Origin: Bryobacteraceae bacterium
Lineage (GTDB): Bacteria; Acidobacteriota; Terriglobia; Bryobacterales; Bryobacteraceae
Assembly: GCA_025056455.1 (NCBI GenBank)
Contig: JANWVY010000002.1
Span: forward strand, 358,737 to 422,736
Reading direction: 5' to 3'
Length of the DNA stretch: 64,000 nucleotides
The position numbers were made by a program, and so were the translations under genes. Each line of letters opens with the position of its first letter. Within the stretch, counting starts at the first letter, position 1. Positions 9,117 to 17,430 of this stretch are shown piece by piece. The notes beneath the pieces were generated by a model. That model was given only the letters and a program-made list of their open reading frames with translations, was not told where the DNA came from and searched no databases.

Positions 9117-10849
9117 TCCTGCACTTCCACCGTAACGTTCTTCGCGCCGGACACCATGGCCCCACCGATGGGAATTTCAAGCTCCGCCAGCTTTGAAGAG
9201 GGATTGGTAACAGGCGCCTGGCCCAGCGAGCGTTGAAAAAGCATGGCGATCGAGGGCGGGGGCGCAGGCAAATCTTCGCCCTGCGACTGGTAGCCGCTCT
9301 CGCTGCGCAAAACCCGCACATAGAGATTTGTATTGGGCCGCAATTGTTCAAGCAACCTGCGCACTAGCGCTGCAGACTTAGGCGGCGTGAGCACCAGCTG
9401 GCGGAATTCGGCGAGGTTTGCAGCCGGGCCATCAGACACGCTCAATTGCAGCGGGCCTGCAGCCAGCGACTGAGGTGTGCGGTAGCGGACCGTGCGAATC
9501 ATCCGCCGGCCTTCCTGCGAAAGCACCACGGAAAGCTCCACTGCCTCGCCCGCCCGCACCAGGCGGCGCGATGCGTAGACGTCCTCCAAAACCCAGTGCC
9601 TTCGTCCAGTGAAAGCCTCGAGTTGAAGCTCAACGCCTTTAATCCGCAACTCGGGAAAACCGCTTTGCATGGCGTAGGCAACCGGAATCGCCACGCTCTG
9701 CGCCGCCTGCATCGCCGTGTTGAACTCTCCCGAATACACATTTGTCGAAGAGACTGCGGGAGCGTTCTCAAACTGCAAGTTTTGCTTTACCACGTAGGCC
9801 ACCGCTCCCAGCGTGCGTTCCGTGGCGTCTAACGCTGAAAACGTGGTCATTTGCAAAAGAAAAGGCGTGAGGGCGGCCTCATGCACCATCTGCAAGGAAT
9901 AGTTCGACACCCGGTTGCCAGCTTGAACCTGAATCCGCACCGGAACCATCCGCGCTTGACGTCCCAATTCTCCGCGGACCGCCGTCGAGTAATCGTGAGT
10001 AATCACGCCGAGCGGAGCCCCGGAGCTAGAAATCTTAAAAGAAGTCTGCAAATTGGGCAGCAGCGTCAGGACTTCCGCGGCGTGAAATGGCATCTCCACT
10101 TCGCCTAGCGAGACGAAGCGGTGGCCAAAGGCATAGAGGCGTTTGCCTTCGATGTGTGTGACCGTACCGTCTGCGCCGATGGAAAAGTCACCCGTGACCA
10201 GCTGCACGCTAATCATGCTTCCGGGCCGGAGAGTCGGCGGCGCCGGAACGCTCGAGGAACGGCCGCCCGCCACGGCTTGCCGCGGTTCGAGACCCAGCTG
10301 CCGGAGCTGAGGACTAAAGCGATCGATGGCGGCCTGCGTAAAGCCGCTGAAGGAAACTGGCGTTGCCAGCTCCGCAAGGCGCGCTTCTCCAAAACGCAGC
10401 TCCGGGCGCGCGCTTGTAGCAAACAGCTGGGGGCAAGTTTCGAGCAAACAGCGCGCCGCTTCCGCCCGAATCCCGCGATCAACGGACTTGGCCTCCAACA
10501 TTTCCTCAAAAGGCCGGATGCCTGCAATCGATTCCTTGGCGAAGCTAAAAGCAAGGGCCACGGCGCCCACCAGCTTGCCATCCACATACACCGGTGAGCC
10601 GCTCATGCCTTGCAACACCCCGGTTTGAGCCAGAGGTCCGCCCGTAAGCTTTCCCAAGATGATGGATTGTTTGGGGCCGGCGTTTTCCAGCACACCCAAA
10701 ATCTCAACATCAAAAGGTTCTACACGGTAGCCTGAAAAAACGGTGTAGCCCACTCCCTTTTGACCAGCACGCACCGATTGCACAACGGTCTGCTGCGCAA
10801 ATGCGGGCAGCAGAAGGCACAGCGCCGGCAGTAGAACCATTGTTTCCAT
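9113..10849 (-). CDS. SpoIVB-like S55 family peptidase, exported
   Basis: A signal peptide (residues 1-19, ending AFAQ) precedes a 578-residue protein related to the S55 serine peptidases, whose model is the Bacillus sporulation protease SpoIVB. The nucleophile motif GMSGSPVYVDGK lies at 81-92 (Ser83 or Ser85 candidate), and an AFGHRF motif that fits the catalytic His lies at 240-245 (His243). In SpoIVB, as I recall it, the His motif precedes the Ser motif, so the order here is swapped. The C-terminal 250 residues have no recognised domain. First gene of a two-gene minus-strand operon with the propeller protein. There is no sporulation context, so the substrate is unknown; processing of an extracytoplasmic protein is likely. 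Confidence 0.8.
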   Translation of the reverse strand: METMVLLPALCLLLPAFAQQTVVQSVRAGQKGVGYTVFSGYRVEPFDVEILGVLENAGPKQSIILGKLTGGPLAQTGVLQGMSGSPVYVDGKLVGAVALAFSFAKESIAGIRPFEEMLEAKSVDRGIRAEAARCLLETCPQLFATSARPELRFGEARLAELATPVSFSGFTQAAIDRFSPQLRQLGLEPRQAVAGGRSSSVPAPPTLRPGSMISVQLVTGDFSIGADGTVTHIEGKRLYAFGHRFVSLGEVEMPFHAAEVLTLLPNLQTSFKISSSGAPLGVITHDYSTAVRGELGRQARMVPVRIQVQAGNRVSNYSLQMVHEAALTPFLLQMTTFSALDATERTLGAVAYVVKQNLQFENAPAVSSTNVYSGEFNTAMQAAQSVAIPVAYAMQSGFPELRIKGVELQLEAFTGRRHWVLEDVYASRRLVRAGEAVELSVVLSQEGRRMIRTVRYRTPQSLAAGPLQLSVSDGPAANLAEFRQLVLTPPKSAALVRRLLEQLRPNTNLYVRVLRSESGYQSQGEDLPAPPPSIAMLFQRSLGQAPVTNPSSKLAELEIPIGGAMVSGAKNVTVEVQE

Positions 10850-10987
10850 GATAGCCCCGCTGGGAAACGTCCACCGCCGCTTGGGAAACCAACCGCGCTT
10901 GAAGGTCGGATTCTGGCAACTATTCTGCTCGCAGCCCCGCAGTCAAAATGAGATCGGCGCCAGCTCCCTCAAGGACGAACCCGCTTT

Positions 10988-12853
10988 TCACCACGCACTC
11001 GCCTCACGATATCCGTAAGGATCTGCGCCTGCCTCGAGCACGCCGCTTGGCAACATGCGCACGACAATCGGCATGGCGCCAGCATTCCACCGGCTGCGCG
11101 TGCTGATCCGGTGCCCGCGCGCAGCGAGATCTTGGAAAGCGAGGCTGGACATTCGCTCGTCGATTTTCAAATCGCCGGCCATCATGGCGTGGTTGTCGAA
11201 GCTGTAAACCAGATGCCGCGTTTCAAAGCGCGGAGCTTCCACAGCAGCTTGGGCGTTCATGTTGAACTCTAGGATGTTCAACAGGACTTGGAGCATGGAT
11301 TGGTCCTGGTTGTCTCCGCCAGGAGTCGACATCACCAGCACGGGTTTGCCCATCTGCGTCACTAGCGTCGGGCTAAGGGTGATGCGGGGCCTCTTCCCCC
11401 CCGCTAGCTCGTTCGGATGGCCAGGGATCAGAAGAAAACTTTGCGCGCGCTGTGTGAGCGGGATCCCAGTATCGCCAGCAATCACCGAAGGAAGCCACGC
11501 GCCTGACGGTGTGGAGGAAAACATGATGCCGTCTTTGTCGATCGTGCCAACACAGGTGGTATCGCGCGCTTGCAACAGCTCATCCACCGTGGCCGAAACC
11601 GTGTCAGATTTCGAGGGATGCTTCCAAGAGTAGCCTGGAATTTGTCCCGGTAAAAACTCCAGCGAGGCGCGTGGTCCAATGAGCTTTCGGCGTTGCTCGG
11701 CATAGGTTTTGGAAAGGAGCGTCTCGGCCGGCACTTTCACAAACTTGGGATCGCCATAGTAGGTGTCGCGATCCGCATAAGCAAGCTTGAGCGATTCGAC
11801 GAGCCGGTGCACATATTCACCGGAGTTGAGTTGCAGGCTTCGCAGCTCGAAGCCTTCAAGCAAGTTCAGAGCCTGGAGCATGGACGGGCCTTGGCTCCAA
11901 AATCCCGGTTTGTGAACCGTGTAGCCGCGATAGGTGACCGAGACTGCCGGCTCGGGCTGCAAGCGGAAGCTAGCCAGATCCTCATAGCGCAACAGCCCCT
12001 GATTGGCCCGGCTAAAGGCATCAATCTTGCGGGCTACTTCTCCGCGATAGAAGTAATCCCGCACCGCGTCAATGGCGGCGGCCCGGGACTTGCCCGCCAG
12101 CAGGGCTTTTTTCTCCGCTTCGATCATGGCGCGGAGCGTACGCGCGAGATCAGGTTGGCGGAATACCTCACCCGGTTGGGGGACACGGCCGCCCGGGAGC
12201 CACACTGCTTTGGAGGACGGCCAAAGGTCATAGTAGCGACGCGTGCTGGCAATCATCCGTGACCGCATATCGTCAATCGCCATGCCTTCGGCTAGCTCCA
12301 GCGCGGGGCCGATGACCTCTTCAAAGGATTTGGAGCCAAATTCCCGCAGCGCGACCAAGCCCGCCTCCGGTAACCCGGGCACCAGAGCTGGCATTAAACC
12401 AGCGACGGGAACCATACCCTTTAATCCGCCAGGCTCTATCATCCAAATCTCTCCGGGCTGGAGCTTGCGCTGGCGGAAGAACTCGGCCGTGGCTGCCTTC
12501 GGCATGGGCCCCACACCGGCAATCGCAAACACCCGGCCATCCTTGGTGCGAATCAAAATTGGGGCCTCGCCGCCAAAGCCCACATGAGAGAATTCGGCCA
12601 CCGCCGCCGCAAACATCGCTGCTAGGCCTGCATCGACGGCGTTTCCACCCTGGTGGAACAAGCGCATGGCCGCCTCGGACGCATAGTGCGACCCCGCGCC
12701 AACAGCGCCTCGGGTTCCACGCGCGGGACGCAGGACGGGCCGTTCCTCCGCAGATCGCCGCTGCTGGCCCCAGCAGACTTCGCTCGGGACTGAAACGATC
12801 AACAGCAGAAGGGCCGGCCAAAAGCAACGCCGCCACGCTGGTTTGCACTTCAT
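10988..12853 (-). CDS. ggt: Gamma-glutamyltransferase family protein (Ntn hydrolase), exported
   Basis: Periplasmic gamma-glutamyltransferase/hydrolase-type Ntn enzyme, made as a proenzyme that cleaves itself before a Thr. ATG 12853 is chosen because GAGGTGG lies just upstream and a signal peptide follows directly (FWPALLLLIVSVPSEVCWG). An ATG 54 bases further upstream adds only an Arg-rich stretch. The large-subunit region has the family pattern GGNAVDAGLAAMFA. The self-cleavage site reads DTTCVGTID (T432 by this start), where classical enzymes such as E. coli Ggt have TTHYSVVD. PSGAWLPS and the STPGGDNQDQ-type segment fit the small subunit. The His-to-Cys change suggests a subfamily with altered specificity. 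Divergent from the M28 peptidase gene. Confidence 0.85.
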   Translation of the reverse strand: MKCKPAWRRCFWPALLLLIVSVPSEVCWGQQRRSAEERPVLRPARGTRGAVGAGSHYASEAAMRLFHQGGNAVDAGLAAMFAAAVAEFSHVGFGGEAPILIRTKDGRVFAIAGVGPMPKAATAEFFRQRKLQPGEIWMIEPGGLKGMVPVAGLMPALVPGLPEAGLVALREFGSKSFEEVIGPALELAEGMAIDDMRSRMIASTRRYYDLWPSSKAVWLPGGRVPQPGEVFRQPDLARTLRAMIEAEKKALLAGKSRAAAIDAVRDYFYRGEVARKIDAFSRANQGLLRYEDLASFRLQPEPAVSVTYRGYTVHKPGFWSQGPSMLQALNLLEGFELRSLQLNSGEYVHRLVESLKLAYADRDTYYGDPKFVKVPAETLLSKTYAEQRRKLIGPRASLEFLPGQIPGYSWKHPSKSDTVSATVDELLQARDTTCVGTIDKDGIMFSSTPSGAWLPSVIAGDTGIPLTQRAQSFLLIPGHPNELAGGKRPRITLSPTLVTQMGKPVLVMSTPGGDNQDQSMLQVLLNILEFNMNAQAAVEAPRFETRHLVYSFDNHAMMAGDLKIDERMSSLAFQDLAARGHRISTRSRWNAGAMPIVVRMLPSGVLEAGADPYGYREASAW

Positions 12854-12915
12854 GTCCACCTCGAGAGGAGATCTCGCGTCCCCACGCTTCCGCCTTCGGC
12901 GGCGCAATTCCCGCT

Positions 12916-12936
12916 ACCGCCATTATAATGGTCGGT
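12916..12936. promoter_or_regulatory. Palindrome with bidirectional TATAAT in the ggt / M28 peptidase intergenic region
   Basis: Positions 12920-12931 (CCATTATAATGG) are a perfect 12-base palindrome. It is flanked by ACCG on the left and, after one extra base, CGGT on the right. It contains TATAAT on both strands (12924-12929 plus, 12922-12927 minus) and sits between two divergent genes. It could be a shared -10 or a small operator. No good -35 hexamer is visible on either side, so the promoter reading is tentative. Confidence 0.35.
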
Positions 12937-13019
12937 TCTGGCATGATTCCGGCGACCCCCATCCTTGCTCCATCTCTCCTTGCTCCCTCTGAAACCCTAC
13001 CAGCACAGCGAGTTGGATC

Positions 13020-14612
13020 ATGATCGCAGCAGCGCTCGCACTGCTGGCGTTTTCACAGCTTCCCCCGCTCGCCGCTGAAAGCAAGGCCGGCTGGCGGTGG
13101 TGGAGACACATCGAATTTCTCGCCAGTGACCAACTTCAGGGTCGAGAAACGGGCAGTGCGGGCCATGAGCAGGCGGCACGCTACGTCGCGACGGAGTTCG
13201 AGCGGGCAGGACTGCAGCCGTTGGGCGGAGCCAGCTATCTGCATTCAGTCAAGCTCCGCTCACAGCGCCTCGACGAAAGTGCCAGCAGCCTGGAAATCTT
13301 CGAAAACGGTCAGTGGAACAAGCTCACGCTCGGTGAGGATGCCTACTTCAGCCTGCGCGCCAACCCGGCAGCGGATCAAGAAGTGGAGGCCGTATTCGCA
13401 GGCTATGGTTTTTCAGTCCCAGAGCGAGATTTTGACGAATTTCGCGGCTTGGAGGTAAGGGGCAAGCTGGTGGTCTATGTCAGTGGCATGCCCAAGGAGC
13501 TTCCGGCGGCTCTGGCTTCGCACTATCAGTCGGCAGAAGAACGCTGGAAGCGCGTAAAGCAGCTCGGAGGGGTTGGCCTGGCGGTGGTGAACCACCCAAC
13601 CAAGTCCGATTTGCCGTGGGAGCGCGCCAGCCAAGCGCGTCTTCTGCCGGCCATGCTGTTGCCTGGAAGTGACCGGCCGCCGCTCAACCTCGCTTTGCAT
13701 CCAGAGCGCACATTGGATCGCTTGCTTGGGGGCAGCGGCTATCGCGCGCAGCAAATTCTCGAATGGTCTGCCGGCGGACAGCCTCTGCCAAAATTTTCGC
13801 TCAAGCCACGGCTCCGCGCCCGCATGAAAGTCATCCAAGGCGAACTCGAATCGCACAACGTGGCAGGTGTTCTGAAGGGACATCACCCGCAGCGCCAGCA
13901 CGAATACTTGGTGATCTCGGCCCACCTGGATCACCTCGGAATCTCAAACTCGGCCCATGGCGATCAGGTTTTTAACGGCGCGATGGACAATGCCTCGGGC
14001 GTTGCATCGCTGATTGAACTGGCTCGTTTGTTGCGGGGTAAACGGCTTGACCGGTCTGTCATATTTCTGGCAGTGACGGCCGAAGAAAAGGGTTTGCTTG
14101 GCTCGCAGTGTTTTGTCCAAGCGCCCCCTGTGCCGCGCGAAGCCATTGTGGCGAATCTCAATTTTGATATGTTCCTTCCCCTGTTCCCCTTGAAGCGCCT
14201 GATCGTTTACGGCCTGGATGAATCCACACTCGGTGACGCGGCGCGGCGCGTGATCGAAAAGCATGGCCTCACCGTGATGCGCGATCCAGAACCGGCGCGC
14301 AATTCCTTCATCCGCAGCGATCAATATAGCTTCATCCGGCGCGGCATCCCTGCTCTTTCTTTTAAATTCGGCTACGCACCGGGCAGCGCCGAGGAGACCA
14401 TCTTTAAGCGGTGGCTCAGAGAGCGCTACCACGCCCTGAGCGACGATCTTCAACAGCCCGTCGATCGCCACGCGGCAGCGCGCTTCAACCGCGTTATGGC
14501 GGACTTGGCGCAGGCCATCGCCAAGGATCCGGTGCGCCCCACCTGGAGGCCGGAGAGCATCTTTCGGCGCTACGCTGAGCAACGAGCCTCGAACGAAGCA
14601 TCGCAGCGGTAA
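13020..14612 (+). CDS. M28 family zinc aminopeptidase with PA-type insert, exported
   Basis: Exported metallopeptidase of 530 residues. The N-terminal signal is short (to about residue 19, PPLAAES). A protease-associated-type insert lies at about 120-250. The M28 catalytic domain follows: H302 and D304 in SAHLDHLG, D323 in GAMDNASG, the E355E356 pair in TAEEKG, then NFDMF and a late YHALSDD, which supplies the last ligand His. All co-catalytic zinc ligands appear present. The substrate is probably peptide N-termini. It is divergent from ggt, so this neighbourhood holds several periplasmic peptide-degrading enzymes. Confidence 0.85.
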   Translation: MIAAALALLAFSQLPPLAAESKAGWRWWRHIEFLASDQLQGRETGSAGHEQAARYVATEFERAGLQPLGGASYLHSVKLRSQRLDESASSLEIFENGQWNKLTLGEDAYFSLRANPAADQEVEAVFAGYGFSVPERDFDEFRGLEVRGKLVVYVSGMPKELPAALASHYQSAEERWKRVKQLGGVGLAVVNHPTKSDLPWERASQARLLPAMLLPGSDRPPLNLALHPERTLDRLLGGSGYRAQQILEWSAGGQPLPKFSLKPRLRARMKVIQGELESHNVAGVLKGHHPQRQHEYLVISAHLDHLGISNSAHGDQVFNGAMDNASGVASLIELARLLRGKRLDRSVIFLAVTAEEKGLLGSQCFVQAPPVPREAIVANLNFDMFLPLFPLKRLIVYGLDESTLGDAARRVIEKHGLTVMRDPEPARNSFIRSDQYSFIRRGIPALSFKFGYAPGSAEETIFKRWLRERYHALSDDLQQPVDRHAAARFNRVMADLAQAIAKDPVRPTWRPESIFRRYAEQRASNEASQR

Positions 14613-14690
14613 CCACTCAAGGGGGCGATACGCCTTCCTCAAAGGGGGGACTTTTTCCAGCCTTCCCCGCTTCGATATCGTAAAAGAAAA

Positions 14691-15929
14691 ATGCGCATCC
14701 CCTTGTTTGTTTCCGCTGGACTCCTCGTTTTTGCGGTACCGTCCGTGGCCCCCGAGGAAGGACTTCAGTGGCTAGATAATTACCAAGAGGCGCTGCGGGT
14801 CGCGCGCCAGACGGGGAAACCAATTTTCCTCGAATACCGCTGCGAGCCTTGAACGGCGGGGAGAGTCTTCGACGCACAGGTTGTGCTGTCGCCGCGTTCC
14901 TCGCCACGAGGCCAACTGCTTTCGCAGTATGTGACGGTCCGGATCACCCGTCTCGACGACGTGGATCTTGGTCTGTTCGATTATGACCGTTACAACACGC
15001 TGTACTTCTTTTTGATGAACGCCGACGAACAAATTTACATGCGCTATGGCGGCCGCGATGCGCAATCGCCAGATACTTACTTGAACTTGGCCAGCTTGGA
15101 GCTGGCGCTCAAAAAGGGGCTCGAGCTGCACGAGCAGTACAAGGCCGGTAAGCTGCCTCGCACAGAGCGGCCAAAACCAGTTTGGGCGCGAGACTTTCCT
15201 TTGCTGGTCGAACGCACGTTTGCGCGCGGGCAATGCGTGGAGTGCCACCTCGTGGGCGATTTTCAAAACCAGCACCGGGAGCGCGACGGAACGCTCGATA
15301 AAATCACCCATCTGTTCCGGTCTCCAGACATCAAAACATTGGGCATTTTCCTCGATGTTCCCAAGGGCCTGGTGGTACAAGAGGCGAAAGACGCGGCCGC
15401 CCAGGCCGGCATGCGAGCCGGTGATGAAATCACCCACTGGAATGGCGTGCGCGTCTACACCTTTGGCGATTTGCAGTACCAGCACGACAAAGTTCCGCGC
15501 ACAGCAAAAACAGTTCCTGTCGCCGTGGAGCGAAATGGCAAGCGAGTGGATCTCACAATTTCGTTGCCCGTCCGTTGGTGGCTCACCGAGATTCGCTACC
15601 GCCAGTGGACCGTGGACCCGCGCGTCTACTTTGACTCTCGCCCACTTACCGAGGAGGAAAAGAAAGCGCATGGCTTCAAACCCGGCGGCTTTGCCAGCGA
15701 GGTGACGCACGTGGACGCCTTGGCGGAAATGATGAAAAGTCACCAGCTCAAGGTTGGAGATCTCATCTACGCCGTCGACGGCGTTGAAACAGACCCCGAT
15801 GCTCACACCGCCGACCTCTATATCCGCCTGCGCAAAACGGCTGGCGACAGCGTTACCCTGAAGGTGTTGCGCGGGCAAGAAAAATTGGAAATGCCGCTTA
15901 AAACCTTCCGGATGAGTTTTCGCAAATGA
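14691..15929 (+). CDS. Trx-fold / double-PDZ selenoprotein with in-frame TGA (Sec54)
   Basis: Predicted exported selenoprotein of 412 residues. ATG 14691 opens a signal peptide (residues 1-20). A thioredoxin-like segment follows, GKPIFLEYRCEP-U-TAGRVFDAQ, in which TGA 14850-14852 is codon 54 and makes C51xxU54. Trx-fold relatives carry CxxC here. The frame is open on both sides: 53 codons before the TGA and 358 after it. Residues 182-186 read CVECH (CxxCH, a possible c-type haem or metal site). Two PDZ-like domains follow, about 210-298 and 322-410. A SECIS-like hairpin lies just after the TGA. The DsbD-alpha-like gene downstream overlaps by 4 bases (ATGA). I recall a RefSeq family named Trx7/PDZ domain-containing (seleno)protein that fits this architecture. 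The upstream ribosome site is weak. The alternatives are a nonsense mutation or a truncated TTG 14883 start; both fit less well. Confidence 0.85.
14853..14897 (+). promoter_or_regulatory. Candidate bacterial SECIS element
   Basis: Directly after TGA 14850-14852 the RNA can fold into a hairpin. CGAC (14870-14873) pairs with GUCG (14888-14891), and GCACA (14874-14878) with UGUGC (14882-14886). The loop is GGU (14879-14881) with one bulged U at 14887. A possible outer pairing is CGG 14854-14856 with CCG 14892-14894. The loop begins 29 bases after the first base of the TGA. Bacterial SECIS elements are known to lie just 3' of the UGA inside the coding region and to carry a GU in the apical loop, as in E. 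coli fdhF. Both conditions are met. SelB binding is inferred. Confidence 0.75.
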
Positions 15930-16450
15930 AACGTAAGCTTTGCATCACGATCTTCGTGGTGGCCACCACGCTAGCGGCCTCCGATTGGAGCCAGCCGGTA
16001 GAGGTGCGTCAAGATACCGCGTTGTGCGTCACCTACCGCGCTCGCCTTGCCGGTGACTATTTGATTGTCGAAGCGACTCATGAGCCCGGCTGGCATACCA
16101 ACGCCATGGACAACGACAAACGGGCTGCCGAGAAGCTCGCTGGGCGCAAAGCGCTCGGCGTGGATAAGCCAACGCAGATCACCTCCAACGATCTGGAGAT
16201 CAGCGGTCCCTGGCGGCAAACGCCCCCCAAGGATTTCTCCAAGCCCGACTTGCTTTGGTACACCTGGGGCTTTGACGCGAAGGCGCAGTTTGTGGCGAAA
16301 GTGAAGTCGCCAAAAGCAGGACAAGTGACCGTGCGCGGGCAAGCTTGCTCGGAATCGAGTTGTCGGAACGTTGAGGTGACGCTCGATGTTCCCCAGCCCC
16401 AGTCTCCTAGTGCGCCCCCAAATCTAGACGGACTCGAGCTGGTTCGCTAG
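15926..16450 (+). CDS. Stand-alone DsbD-alpha-like thiol-redox protein
   Basis: Exported protein of 174 residues with a signal peptide (about 1-19, VVATTLAAS) and a single domain resembling the N-terminal alpha domain of DsbD/ScsB. It has the late GQACSESSC motif with C141 and C146, which fits the redox-active Cys pair of that immunoglobulin-like domain. The DsbD membrane beta and thioredoxin gamma domains are absent. The start overlaps the stop of the selenoprotein gene (ATGA), so the two are co-translated. It is therefore a likely electron donor, acceptor or substrate carrier for the Trx-fold selenoprotein. The partner assignment is inference from the operon. Confidence 0.75.
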   Translation: MKRKLCITIFVVATTLAASDWSQPVEVRQDTALCVTYRARLAGDYLIVEATHEPGWHTNAMDNDKRAAEKLAGRKALGVDKPTQITSNDLEISGPWRQTPPKDFSKPDLLWYTWGFDAKAQFVAKVKSPKAGQVTVRGQACSESSCRNVEVTLDVPQPQSPSAPPNLDGLELVR

Positions 16451-16501
16451 GTCGGCCCCAGCCGTTGGCGAACCACTCGCCCCAAGGCCCAACCAGCAGG
16501 T

Positions 16502-17341
16502 CTAACGGGCGCGGTACAGGCGCCAGACCTCGAGAATGTCCTTGCCCCGAAAACGAATCGTACGATCGTCGATCACTTCCGCACCGGCGCGCCACGGCGC
16601 GTCGATCGGCAAAGAGTTGCGCGTCGTATATTCCACTTGCAGGGTGACTGGCCCAGGAACGACGTACGGCTTGATTGTGCGGATCTTCGCCACACTGCGC
16701 CGGGCCGCATCGCGGATCAAGGCTCGCGCCGCTTCAGCCGAGAGAGTAATACAGGTATAGCGCCCCAGACCCTCCTTAACCACCGCCAGCTCAGCCGCCG
16801 GGACAATCTCTCGCAGCTCATCGGCCGCCGCCTGATCACCACTCAACAGGATCACAGGAATGCCAAAGTGACCAGCCATGGCAGCGATCACGTCAATTTC
16901 GCCCACTGGCTTGCCATTTAACAGCATGGTCTGAATCCCTAAGGAACTGTAGCTGTGCGCCATGACCCCGCCGCGGATATTGGCTTTGCTGTGCTGACCC
17001 ACAAAAGCCACCGCCGAAAATTTACGCTCCATCAGCATGGAAGCGCCTAAACCGCCCATCACCAGTTTCGCCTTCGGATGGATGGTCAGCGTCGACAGCG
17101 TTTGGCTGCCATCATGGCCGTCCCAAACAATGACTTCGTGGGCGCCTCCAGCGAGAAAGCCCTCTACCGCTGCGTTGATTTCGCCCGTCAGCAGTTGCCG
17201 CATCTCCGCATCTTTCGGATCCGTTTGTTCCTGGCGGCAGACACCCCCAACGCCCTCCGCGTCGGTAATGAGAAAAATTGTGATCGTTTGCGCAACCAGC
17301 CAAGGCGCCAACAACCCAAGTAGGAGAGTGCACCGAATCAT
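16502..17341 (-). CDS. M55 family D-aminopeptidase (DppA-like), exported
   Basis: Zinc-dependent D-aminopeptidase family, 279 residues, with a signal peptide (ending LVAQ at about 18). DppA ligand motifs are in place: D27 and E29 in ITDAEGVGG, H76 in WDGHDG, H117 in GQHSKAN, and an acidic residue in GEIDVIAA. Family members release D-amino acids from short peptides such as D-Ala-D-Ala. Export would place it at the cell wall, so peptidoglycan-peptide recycling or scavenging is a reasonable inference. Convergent with the redox operon. Confidence 0.85.
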   Translation of the reverse strand: MIRCTLLLGLLAPWLVAQTITIFLITDAEGVGGVCRQEQTDPKDAEMRQLLTGEINAAVEGFLAGGAHEVIVWDGHDGSQTLSTLTIHPKAKLVMGGLGASMLMERKFSAVAFVGQHSKANIRGGVMAHSYSSLGIQTMLLNGKPVGEIDVIAAMAGHFGIPVILLSGDQAAADELREIVPAAELAVVKEGLGRYTCITLSAEAARALIRDAARRSVAKIRTIKPYVVPGPVTLQVEYTTRNSLPIDAPWRAGAEVIDDRTIRFRGKDILEVWRLYRAR

Positions 17342-17430
17342 GAGAATGATTATGACGCGCCTCGGCCTTCGGTAAGCTAGGTTACCGTCCCCTCGGGCCG
17401 TGAGTGGGATACTGAAGAGGAGAATTCGTC

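Noticed and set aside
14624-14634. Short GGCG-ATA-CGCC hairpin after the M28 gene as a terminator
   Set aside because: Only four base pairs and no U-tract.
14850-14852. TGA as a real stop, making 14691-14852 a pseudogene fragment
   Set aside because: The position at the CxxC Cys, the open frame after it and the hairpin directly downstream all point to Sec.
14772-15878. Long antisense frame (368 codons) over the selenoprotein gene
   Set aside because: It has no family similarity. The sense strand gives a signal peptide, Trx motif and PDZ domains across the TGA. An annotator not allowing Sec might choose the wrong strand.
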